Assembly (NCBI RefSeq): GCF_011421635.1
Contig: NZ_WTLI01000027.1
Span: forward strand, 26,846-67,547
Source of the DNA: Paenibacillus turpanensis
GTDB lineage: Bacteria > Bacillota > Bacilli > Paenibacillales > YIM-B00363
Length of the DNA stretch: 40,702 nt
Direction of reading: 5' to 3'
Below are positions 35,001 through 40,702 of this stretch, piece by piece. Under the pieces are notes generated by a model. The model did not search any database, was not told where the DNA came from, and saw nothing but the letters and a program-made list of their open reading frames with translations. A program made the position numbers and the translations under genes. The number at the start of each line of letters is the position of its first letter. Within the stretch, counting starts at the first letter, position 1.

Positions 35001-35635
35001 TCGTTCTCGTTGTATTCCTTCGTGGCCATATTGCTCTGCGCATGCTCCATTAAGTATTCATGCATATTTTCCGGTGAAATGACGTAATCCACATGACCGG
35101 ACATAATCGCGCTTTTGGGCATTCCGTCAAATTTAGCCGATTGCTCGTCCTGAACCAAAACGAGACCGCCACGCTTCTTTACCGCACGGATCCCCTTTGT
35201 TCCATCGGAACCTGTACCCGACAATACAACCGCTATGGCAGCAGGACCTACATCCTCCGCAAGCGATTCGAAAAATAAATCTATCGGCATATTTAACCCC
35301 GAAGGGGATGATTTCTCTTTTAGCTGCAGGACACGGTTGATGATCGTCATGTTGCTTTTAGGCGGAATTAAATAAACGACATTCGGCTCCACCTTCATCT
35401 GATGCTCAACCTCTACAATTTTCATGGCCGTATGCTTCGAAAGCAGTTCCACCATGAAGCTCTTATAGTTGGGCGATAGATGCTGGACAATAACAAACGA
35501 CATGCCGCTGTATGGGCTCATTTTCCCGAAAAACTTCTCGAGAGCCTCCAACCCGCCGGCCGAAGCGCCGATTCCGACGATATACCCGGTCGATTCGTTT
35601 TCTTCCAGTGCGTTTGGAGCTTGGTTCTGTTCCAT
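32033..35635 (-). CDS. CheB-CheR-PAS-histidine kinase fusion protein
   Basis: 1200 residues. About 17-200 is a CheB methylesterase with catalytic Ser25 (G-A-S-A-G-G), His52 and Asp144. About 215-480 is a CheR methyltransferase (N-F-F-R-D-P, then [11 protein letters not shown]). About 645-730 is a coiled coil of N-E-E-L-Q-S-T heptads. Two PAS regions follow (about 730-855 and 860-970). HisKA has His995 in A-H-E-I-R-N-P-L, and the HATPase ends with G-T-G-L-G-L. There is no receiver domain and no response regulator gene nearby; it is cytoplasmic, with no membrane helix. It is divergent from the B12-protein gene. It likely combines receptor-methylation-type chemistry with phosphorelay signalling; the partners are unknown. 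Confidence 0.92.
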   Translation of the reverse strand: MEQNQAPNALEENESTGYIVGIGASAGGLEALEKFFGKMSPYSGMSFVIVQHLSPNYKSFMVELLSKHTAMKIVEVEHQMKVEPNVVYLIPPKSNMTIINRVLQLKEKSSPSGLNMPIDLFFESLAEDVGPAAIAVVLSGTGSDGTKGIRAVKKRGGLVLVQDEQSAKFDGMPKSAIMSGHVDYVISPENMHEYLMEHAQSNMATKEYNENELATPELMSPTDVENYVLDIFRLIQEESGVDFTYYKRNSVLRRIERRLSLHNMSSIVQYYDYLKENPTEIHALRKDLLIGVTNFFRDPLAFEVIRTRVLPAIFERKKDEQEIRVWVAACSTGEEAYSIAITLKEYMDRTNQWFNVKIFATDLEKDSIEYASQGIYPESIMDNMSEEQLDRHFIRDGDVYQIRKEIRKMIVFAPHNITKDPPFSNLDLITCRNMLIYMQPEMQKKVLSLFHFALVPTGFLFLGPSETLGRLTNLFTAFDRRWNIFQQRDESLGRAPNEVELGENVQAQVMEHRKRVLPGIRAATEHKKIDDIYTTFVDEHMQPCMVVDENNDIVHLSGPVNKFLALAKGKPSWNVYKMVEANLAVAIMTAVQKVRKEKQPVVYRNMTFAPDESILLHLTVKPFSRKKRAFERLVLVMFEEEQMENLLEDKSTVTLDLTSNVNHRIVELEQELQRAEERLQATIEELETSNEELQATNEELVAANEELQSTNEELQSVNEELVTVNTEYQYKIQELTEVNNDMDNFLISTKIGTIFLDKNMCIRRFTPAITREINLMDVDYGRPIAHISHSFKYEGLVDDAKMVLRTLIPVEKEIESRNGKWYSMRVLPYRTTDNFVKGIVLTFVDITELKLINQELIKLSYAIEQSPSIIVITNSEGRIEYANPQFMRLTGFAMENVVGRDFHFLNLWESQDKHKEVWETISNGFTWQGELEGKRRDGSNFWETVKMLPITDQQGQVIHFLRIAEDISGLKETEELLRKSEMLSALGQMAAGIAHEIRNPLTALKGFTKLISTGKHSDSYVEIMSTELERIEHIVGELLVLAKPQALEFRPASMKTVLGDVVMLLETQAIINNVEIECLYHTENTSVYCVENQLKQVFINLIKNSVEAMPSGGRIEVTVSELPNERLQLRFKDQGTGIPKSKLAKLGEPFYTTKNKGTGLGLMVSYKIIENHQGRIVIESEEGKGTTVTIVLPLDGREAE

Positions 35636-35809
35636 GGTCTCCTTACCCCTTCAAGCCGACACGGATGATCTTTCGATATCGGGCCGCTTTCGACTTTATT
35701 TATACTTTTTCTAGCATACTAAAATAGCATATGCCAATCTACTAAGTGATGCAACTTTTAAATGTTACTAACCGGAAATTTATCCGCTTTGCTAGGCATC
35801 TTCTTGGAT

Positions 35810-35826
35810 TTCATATAAAATATGAA
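35810..35826. promoter_or_regulatory. operator-like palindrome ahead of the B12 gene
   Basis: TTCATAT, AAA, ATATGAA: a perfect 7+3+7 inverted repeat in the 239-base divergent spacer (35636-35874), 48 bases before the start of the B12 gene. I saw no convincing sigma-A promoter in the spacer on either strand. Confidence 0.5.
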
Positions 35827-35874
35827 CCGTACGTCTATTTTAGCTGATTAATCTAGCAAACGGAGGTGGTCCCG

Positions 35875-36540
35875 TTGCAACCTATAGAATCATTCACAGA
35901 GCTGCTGCTGAACGGCGACCAGACGGCTGCTTGGGAAGCCATAACCGAGAACCGTGAGGCTGGTAAAAACAGCCTGTTTATCTACGAGCGATTATTGGGA
36001 CATTCGATGAAATACATCGGTCAGCTGTGGGAACACAATTTGATCTCGGTAGCGGACGAGCATCTGGCATCGGCGACCTGCGACATCACTTTGACCCGGT
36101 ACAGCAGCCAAATGACCAAACCGCCAAAGCCCAACGCGCCAAAAGCGATGCTGCTTTGCTTAGAAGGGGAAGAGCATTATTTGGGGTTAAAAATGGTAGC
36201 CTGTTATTTGAGGGAAGAAGGCTGGGATGTAAGGTTTTACGGCCCTAATCTGCCTTTGGAATTTGCGTTAATCGGTGCGATGAATTGGAAGCCGGACATG
36301 ATTGGGATTTCCACTTCCATTGTATATCATCTTCCGAAGCTGGCAGAATACGTAGAAACCTTCGAAGCACTCCATCATCAGCCCCTTGTTATGGTTGGCG
36401 GACGATTAGTCAACAAATATGATCTTCGTCCGTACTGCTCCGACAAGACGGCCTTAATCGGCGACTTGCTGGAGTTAACGTACTGGCTGCCTGAATTTTA
36501 TCAAAAACGCTCAGCGGCTCTCAAAAAGACAACGGGGTGA
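35875..36540 (+). CDS. stand-alone cobalamin-binding sensor, CarH/LitR-like B12 domain without DNA-binding domain
   Basis: 221 residues. About 5-75 is the helical cap: W52, nine residues, then E62-H63, the Wx9EH signature of adenosyl-B12 light sensors. About 88-205 is the Rossmann-like B12 domain with E-x-H-x-x-G at 99-104 (His101 as lower axial ligand), then G-I-S-T-S and M-V-G-G-R. There is no MerR helix-turn-helix and no enzyme domain, so output must go through a partner, as in AerR-type proteins. The start is TTG at 35875, six bases after CGGAGGTG; a GTG at 35866 lies inside that ribosome site. The next gene follows by seven bases. Confidence 0.85.
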   Translation: MQPIESFTELLLNGDQTAAWEAITENREAGKNSLFIYERLLGHSMKYIGQLWEHNLISVADEHLASATCDITLTRYSSQMTKPPKPNAPKAMLLCLEGEEHYLGLKMVACYLREEGWDVRFYGPNLPLEFALIGAMNWKPDMIGISTSIVYHLPKLAEYVETFEALHHQPLVMVGGRLVNKYDLRPYCSDKTALIGDLLELTYWLPEFYQKRSAALKKTTG

Positions 36541-36547
36541 TTTTCTT

Positions 36548-37168
36548 TTGAATCCATGGTTATCTTATTTACCCGTTCCGTATTTTCACATCGATGCCAG
36601 CTTTCGCATTCTTCAACGTTCGGCGTCCGGAGCAGCCATCTTTGCCCCCAGCGCTCTTTTTCTTGATTTCGTGGACTTGGAATCCTACGAAAAAGCGCGA
36701 AACTATATCCATTCCGGGCAATCGCTTGCCCGCGTTGAGCTCAACATGCAAACCGTTCAGGAAACATGCGTGTTATTCGAAATATTCCAGCATTGGGACT
36801 CCGAAGGCTCCGGGCATTTGGTCTGCATCCGCCAGCAGACGAAGGTAGATCGCCTGCAGGAAAGCATGCACAGTCTGCGCGAACAATTATCCCAAATGGA
36901 GCTGAGGGAGAGTGTCCCCCCCCTAATAGCTCCAGTTATCGATATCAACCGGAATCGCAGTCCTATCCTTCCGTCCAAAAGGACTTCTGGGATTCATTCT
37001 CTTGCCAACGACTTGAGGAGCGCCTCAGGAACAATTGAGGATTTGCTGCGTGTGATGACCCCGGATTTGCTTGAAATCGGCCGCGGCGAAATGGCCGGTA
37101 TTATTATGGAGCAGGTGGAAACGATCCGAAAGATAGCTGATGAGCTAAAAACGATGCAGCGCCCCTAG
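36548..37168 (+). CDS. small PAS-like protein, function unknown
   Basis: 206 residues. Residues about 1-95 look like a PAS domain (L-P-V-P-Y-F-H-I-D at 8-16, and a final beta strand near V-C-I-R-Q-Q). A coiled coil at about 97-125, a Pro/Asn-rich linker, and a helical C-terminus (140-206) follow. There is no kinase, cyclase or DNA-binding motif. It starts with TTG, GGGGTGA seven bases upstream, and is coupled to the B12-sensor gene. It may relay the B12 signal to the PAS-containing kinase across the divergent promoter. No terminator is visible in the 54 bases before convergent tmk. Confidence 0.65.
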   Translation: MNPWLSYLPVPYFHIDASFRILQRSASGAAIFAPSALFLDFVDLESYEKARNYIHSGQSLARVELNMQTVQETCVLFEIFQHWDSEGSGHLVCIRQQTKVDRLQESMHSLREQLSQMELRESVPPLIAPVIDINRNRSPILPSKRTSGIHSLANDLRSASGTIEDLLRVMTPDLLEIGRGEMAGIIMEQVETIRKIADELKTMQRP

Positions 37169-37222
37169 ACGCATGCCATCTGGAAATCGGTGCTCATCTT
37201 TCGATATGATTACAGAGCTTCG

Positions 37223-37891
37223 TCAGTTAACATTCAGCTGCTGCTTCAAGCTCTCGTAAACCTGACGAATCATTTGTTCCGGGGGCTGTTCCGCATCAAT
37301 GACGGTTATTCGTTCCGGGAATCTCGCGAGCAGCTTATGATACCCTTCCCGAACGCGCTTGTGAAAATCGAGCTTCTCTAAATCCAACCGGTTGACCTCT
37401 CTTTGCTTGCTGGCTTGGATTCGTGCTAAGCCAATCTCCGGCTCTATATCCAAATAAAACGTCACGTCCGGCATAACATCTTCTGTAGCAAAACGGTTAA
37501 TCCCCCATACCTCATCAATTCCAAGCCCACGCGCAAAGCCCTGGTAAGCTAGACTGCTGTCGATAAAACGGTCACAAATGACGATTATTCCTTGCTGCAA
37601 AGCCGGTACGACTTTTTCCGACAAATGCTGCCGTCTCGCCGCTGCATAGAGAAGCGCTTCCGTTCTGGCGTCCATCGCCGTATTGGCGGGGTTCAAAATA
37701 ATTCCGCGGATTTGCTCTGCAATTTCGATTCCTCCCGGCTCACGCGTAACCATGACACGATACCCTTCTGCTTGCAGTGCTTCCGCCACCCCTGTGATCA
37801 TCGTTGTTTTTCCTGCCCCTTCGGGACCTTCGACAGTAATGAACCAACCTCGATTGGAAGCAGGGTCTGCCCCCTTCTGAAGATTGGCCAT
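37223..37891 (-). CDS. tmk: thymidylate kinase
   Basis: 222 residues from the chosen start. P-loop G-P-E-G-A-G-K-T-T, then [18 protein letters not shown], and the lid region with R-L-D-L-E-K. It phosphorylates dTMP to dTDP. The open frame continues 31 codons upstream to 37984 with several ATGs; the ATG at 37891 has AGGAG six bases before it, and another with GAGGA is at 37951. B. subtilis Tmk is 212 residues and starts almost at the P-loop, so a short start is favoured. Confidence 0.93.
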   Translation of the reverse strand: MANLQKGADPASNRGWFITVEGPEGAGKTTMITGVAEALQAEGYRVMVTREPGGIEIAEQIRGIILNPANTAMDARTEALLYAAARRQHLSEKVVPALQQGIIVICDRFIDSSLAYQGFARGLGIDEVWGINRFATEDVMPDVTFYLDIEPEIGLARIQASKQREVNRLDLEKLDFHKRVREGYHKLLARFPERITVIDAEQPPEQMIRQVYESLKQQLNVN

Positions 37892-37987
37892 TTCGTTCTC
37901 CTGATTCACTTCGGAATACAGATCCTTCGGTTCTCTCTTTTTCTGATGCATGCTGCTTTCCTCATTTCCCATGTTTCCGTCCATCCC

Positions 37988-39439
37988 TCACTCTGCAAAA
38001 ACCTTAATCCATCCTGTCTTTTCGTAAGGAATACCATGAATTTTGGCTTGGAAGCCGTTTAGCTTCCTTATATAATCTATCGCCGCTGCAGTTACTCTCT
38101 CTCCAGCAAATAATAGCGGAATACCCGGCGGATATGGTACGACAAGCTGGGCCGAGTACATTCCTGGCGCTTGTTCCAGTGGAACCCAGCGGCTTTCCGG
38201 CGTGTTCATTGTGAATGGAATCGGCAAAAGAGGCGACTCCGGAAACAGCAGCTCGTGCTGCTCTTCTTCCGCCGGAGGCTTCACCCTGTTCTTCTGCTCG
38301 TGTGGGATACGCATGCCGATCCGCTGGAAGGCCGCGTAGAGCTTGCGGCTGTCCTCTATTGTCGAGCCGGGGCCGAAGACAAGCAGCACTCGTCTAAGGT
38401 CCGCCAGCTCAGGGTAACAGTTTTCCTCCTGGAGCAGCTGCGAAAGCTCGAAGCCGGATAAATTTTCACCGGGAATTGTAACGGTTATTTTTAGCGGATC
38501 CGCCATCGGGTCATCCGCAGAAGACAGCCGAAATTGTGGAAGAGACTCCATTCCTTGACGGAAGCAGTCGGCAGCCTCCATTGCCTGCTCTATTACGGCG
38601 TATCCTTGCGTATGCATCTGCCGCCGAGCCAAATCAAGGGAAGCTAGCAGTACATAAGATGGACTGGAGCTTTGCAGCATCGTCAATCTCTGCTTGAGCA
38701 CATCGCGAGGGATACGGCCACCCTGTACATGGAGCATCGCCGACATTGTCATGCCTGAGAGCATTTTATGCGTCGACTGCACGACCGCGTCCGCTCCTTG
38801 CGACAATGCCGAAGCCGGCAGCTTTGGATGAAAGCCGAAATGCGCACCGTGCGCTTCGTCGACTAGAAGCGGCTTGCCATGCCGATGGGCAATCTCGGCA
38901 AGCCTGCGAACCGGTCCGCTGCGCCCGTAATAGCTTGGGCTCGTAATCATCACTGCCTTTGCTTCCGGGTACGCTGCCAGCGCCCTCTCCAGCATATCCT
39001 CGGCAATGCCCCCGGCCTCTCCGTACCGGTCGAACGCCGGCGGCAGCATCACGGCTTTTGCTCCGGCCAGCATCAGCCCATGCAAAACCGACTTGTGCGC
39101 GGTGCGCTGCACAAGAATTACGTCTCCCTGACCGCACATCGTCAGAATTAACGCCATATTGCCGGCCGTACTCCCGCCGACCAAGAAAAACGATTGCTCG
39201 GCGCCAAAGCAATCCGCCGCCAGCGCTTCCGCCTCCGCGATGACTCCCTCCGGCGCATGCAAATCGTCCAGATCGGCTACTTCCGTAGCATCGAGCAAGC
39301 ACGCCTCCTGCAGGAAGCTGCGGCCGTGAGGCTCCAGCACACCTTTCCCGTATTTGTGGCCGGGCACGTGGAAGCTGGACGGCCCCCGCAGCCAATGCTC
39401 ACACAGCTTTTCATATAAGGGGGCTCTACTTCGTTCCAC
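37988..39439 (-). CDS. yaaO: PLP-dependent Orn/Lys/Arg decarboxylase family protein (YaaO-like)
   Basis: 483 residues. It shows F-H-V-P-G-H-K near the N-terminus, G-G-S-T-A-G-N, D-E-A-H-G-A-H, and the PLP lysine in S-T-H-K-M-L. The C-terminal domain (P-Y-P-P-G-I-P) is conserved in the fold III/aspartate-aminotransferase-type decarboxylases. The substrate (Lys, Arg or Orn) is undetermined; polyamine synthesis is likely. The frame opens at TTG 39469 without a ribosome site; GTG 39439 has AAGGAG eight bases upstream and is chosen. It lies next to tmk, as in Bacillus. Confidence 0.9.
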   Translation of the reverse strand: MERSRAPLYEKLCEHWLRGPSSFHVPGHKYGKGVLEPHGRSFLQEACLLDATEVADLDDLHAPEGVIAEAEALAADCFGAEQSFFLVGGSTAGNMALILTMCGQGDVILVQRTAHKSVLHGLMLAGAKAVMLPPAFDRYGEAGGIAEDMLERALAAYPEAKAVMITSPSYYGRSGPVRRLAEIAHRHGKPLLVDEAHGAHFGFHPKLPASALSQGADAVVQSTHKMLSGMTMSAMLHVQGGRIPRDVLKQRLTMLQSSSPSYVLLASLDLARRQMHTQGYAVIEQAMEAADCFRQGMESLPQFRLSSADDPMADPLKITVTIPGENLSGFELSQLLQEENCYPELADLRRVLLVFGPGSTIEDSRKLYAAFQRIGMRIPHEQKNRVKPPAEEEQHELLFPESPLLPIPFTMNTPESRWVPLEQAPGMYSAQLVVPYPPGIPLLFAGERVTAAAIDYIRKLNGFQAKIHGIPYEKTGWIKVFAE

Positions 39440-39503
39440 CCGCGCCAGCTCCTTTTTTCCAAAGTTCAAACTGCAATGCTCTTATATTACTATAGCCCGT
39501 TCG

Positions 39504-39540
39504 CAAAAGAAAAGGAGGCCTTCGAATCAAGGCCTCCTTT
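39504..39540 (-). terminator. csfB terminator
   Basis: AAAGGAGGCCTT and AAGGCCTCCTTT form a perfect 12-base stem with loop GATTCG. TTTTCTTTTG continues on the minus strand. Confidence 0.9.
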
Positions 39541-39545
39541 CAAGT

Positions 39546-39731
39546 CTATGCGTTCTTTCTGTACCAAAGCTGTCTCATTTGCCGGATAAAAAACGGATAT
39601 TTTGCGTCCATCACATCGGTCCGCACCATCTCTGATTCGCAGGCGCTGCAAATAAATTGATCAATGATCATAATTCCTTCTGAATGAACTTGCCCGCAGA
39701 TGATGCACGGCTGCAGTTTTCCTTCCTCCAT
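39546..39731 (-). CDS. csfB: anti-sigma-G factor CsfB (Gin)
   Basis: 61 residues. Zinc-finger pairs C-I-I-C and C-S-A-C, then a D-A-K-Y-P-F-F-I-R-Q-M tail like B. subtilis Gin. Gin keeps sigma-G (and sigma-E) inactive until engulfment is complete. The frame has a GTG four codons upstream, too close to GAAGG; the ATG at 39731 has AAGGTGGG seven bases before it. The place between yaaO and an rRNA operon matches B. subtilis. Confidence 0.88.
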   Translation of the reverse strand: MEEGKLQPCIICGQVHSEGIMIIDQFICSACESEMVRTDVMDAKYPFFIRQMRQLWYRKNA

Positions 39732-39754
39732 GCCGATACCCACCTTCTATGAAT

Positions 39755-39783
39755 AATTATGTGTTTTGAATATACTCTTATTC
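39755..39783 (-). promoter_or_regulatory. forespore-type promoter candidate for csfB
   Basis: GAATA (39779-39783), 17 bases, CATAATT (39755-39761; 5 of 7 to CATACTA) on the minus strand. B. subtilis csfB is a sigma-F gene. Confidence 0.35.
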
Positions 39784-39898
39784 TTTCACATTTTCCTAGC
39801 TTTTAAACTTCGATTTCTGGGAAAATAGATTTGCAACCTTCGTATATTCATCGTATCATAATTTCATCCTTATCATATGTGGAAAGCCGGCAAAGCGT

Positions 39899-40534
39899 GT
39901 GGCTCTCCGCACAAGATATCGATTACAGCACGACCGGGTCCGATGGACCAGGCTTATTGATTACATCGGATACGGATGGAATGGAGGATCAGACAGCTTG
40001 GACAGTCATCTGCTTCATCAGCAACGGGACACAACGATTTATCAATACAAACTGATCCGCAAGGTTACGCACCGGTCCGCAGCATTTTTCGCGCTGCCTG
40101 TGCTGCTAGCTGGAGCCTTCGTGTTTAATGCCCTTCAAGGGAATCCATTACAAATGGTTATGCTCGTGTTATGGATTCCGATATGGCTCGTTATCCACCG
40201 TTTCCTGATCTCGCTGCTGCAGCGGATCCGTCAGGATCCCGGCGCCTCTCGCTGGGGTTGGCGCAAGGGCTGGCCATGGTTCGGGTTCCTTCCGAACTAC
40301 CACTATGGATTGCGCACCTTCCTTATGTACTATTGGAACCTTTTATTCGTAGGCATTGCTGCCGCTTGCTTGATTGCACCATGGGGTGATTGGCTGTGGG
40401 CAGCAAACGCACTGTTTATTCATCTTTGGCTTGTCGTGCCGCGTATCGCGACGGCCCTTCGCTTAAAGCGGGGCTCCAAAGATTACGGCATGATTCGGAT
40501 TACCGATCAGGATATCGGATATTATTTACCTTAA
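39899..40534 (+). CDS. hypothetical membrane protein
   Basis: 211 residues from a GTG start. Hydrophobic segments lie at about residues 61-80 (F-F-A-L-P-V-L-L-A-G-A-F-V-F), 84-106 and 143-180, giving three or four membrane helices, with a short polar C-terminus. I do not recognise the family. The start is uncertain: no good ribosome site precedes the GTG, and the frame is open from 39800 without another start codon. It is the only plus-strand gene between csfB and the probable rRNA operon, replacing B. subtilis xpaC-yaaN. A terminator follows. Confidence 0.6.
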   Translation: MALRTRYRLQHDRVRWTRLIDYIGYGWNGGSDSLDSHLLHQQRDTTIYQYKLIRKVTHRSAAFFALPVLLAGAFVFNALQGNPLQMVMLVLWIPIWLVIHRFLISLLQRIRQDPGASRWGWRKGWPWFGFLPNYHYGLRTFLMYYWNLLFVGIAAACLIAPWGDWLWAANALFIHLWLVVPRIATALRLKRGSKDYGMIRITDQDIGYYLP

Positions 40535-40537
40535 CGG

Positions 40538-40589
40538 AACGACCCCATCTAGTACAGCCAATGCGTGGCTGAAGATCGGGTCGTTTTTT
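40538..40589 (+). terminator. terminator of the hypothetical membrane protein gene
   Basis: AACGACCC pairs with GGGTCGTT, with AGCCA/TGGCT nested inside, then a run of T on the plus strand. Confidence 0.85.
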
Positions 40590-40619
40590 CGTGAAACCGT
40601 TGCGAAACCATCGTGAAAC

Positions 40620-40643
40620 GAAAAAAACCACACCCAAGTGTGG
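40620..40643 (-). terminator. minus-strand terminator, probably of an rRNA operon
   Basis: ACCACAC, TTGG, GTGTGGT followed by six or more T on the minus strand. It ends transcription arriving from beyond the right edge. In B. subtilis rrnA ends immediately upstream of csfB. Confidence 0.75.
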
Positions 40644-40702
40644 TCATTCCCTGAAAACTGGATGCGATGAACGAGTGTGTGCAAGCTTGTTGCTTGTTTA
40701 TT
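40644..40702 (-). other. probable 3' flank of an rRNA operon
   Basis: The plus strand reads CCCTGAAAACTGGATGCG, resembling the conserved processing sequences that flank Bacillota rRNAs. Together with the minus-strand terminator and synteny, this suggests the tail after a 5S gene. No rRNA sequence itself is in the window. Confidence 0.4.

Noticed and set aside
39831..40055. 74-residue plus-strand frame before the membrane protein
   Set aside because: It overlaps the membrane-protein frame in a different phase and has no ribosome site. A frameshifted N-terminus remains possible.

Overview
The window is a stretch of a Gram-positive, endospore-forming chromosome near the replication origin, read backwards: almost every gene is on the minus strand. 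Gene order (csfB, yaaO, tmk, darA, yaaR, holB, ricT, yabA, yabB, rsmI, abrB, tatD, yabE, rnmV, rsmA, yabG, veg, sspF, ispE, purR, ridA, spoVG, glmU, prs, ctc, pth, fin, mfd, spoVT, spoVB-like, mazG, hup, rqcP, yabP, yabQ, divIC, yabR) matches the classic Bacillus subtilis rrnA-to-spoIIE segment. The moderate-to-high GC, a PrsA-like lipoprotein gene between mfd and spoVT, and an HD-hydrolase gene where B. subtilis has metS point to Paenibacillaceae (Paenibacillus or a close relative); the family is an inference.

Layout, left to right. 1-2800: division and spore-cortex genes yabR, divIC, yabQ, yabP, rqcP and the HU gene, the last behind a near-perfect sigma-H promoter. 2801-12525: mazG, a GC-rich SpoVB-like flippase gene, spoVT with a consensus sigma-G promoter, a PrsA-type lipoprotein, mfd, the anti-sigma gene fin and pth. 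12693-16703: L25/Ctc, prs, glmU, spoVG (sigma-H promoter) and ridA. 16745-22449: purR, ispE, an SspF-type spore protein with a long low-complexity tail, veg (two strong sigma-A promoters), yabG (sigma-K-like promoter), rsmA and rnmV. 22580-26374: a YabE/Rpf-like wall protein preceded by a c-di-AMP (ydaO-class) riboswitch and terminator, then tatD and an HD phosphohydrolase. 26375-26971: a divergent region with six exact Spo0A boxes, then abrB. 27060-31792: rsmI, trmN6-like, yabA, ricT, holB, yaaR and darA.

32033-37168 is an accessory insertion into this syntenic block. It holds a 1200-residue CheB-CheR-PAS-histidine kinase fusion, divergent from a stand-alone cobalamin-binding protein carrying the Wx9EH signature of CarH/LitR light sensors and a small PAS-like protein. 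This is the best candidate for an undescribed sensory system here. 37223-39731 returns to synteny with tmk, yaaO and csfB. A plus-strand membrane-protein gene follows, and the right edge carries a minus-strand terminator that probably ends an rRNA operon lying beyond the window.

How the genes work together: most encode housekeeping functions (replication, repair, rRNA/tRNA maturation, nucleotide and cell-wall precursors) interleaved with sporulation control. Candidate sigma-H, sigma-F/G, sigma-K and Spo0A sites in the spacers show sporulation timing written over the housekeeping operons. c-di-AMP appears twice, as the yabE riboswitch ligand and as the ligand of the DarA PII-like protein.
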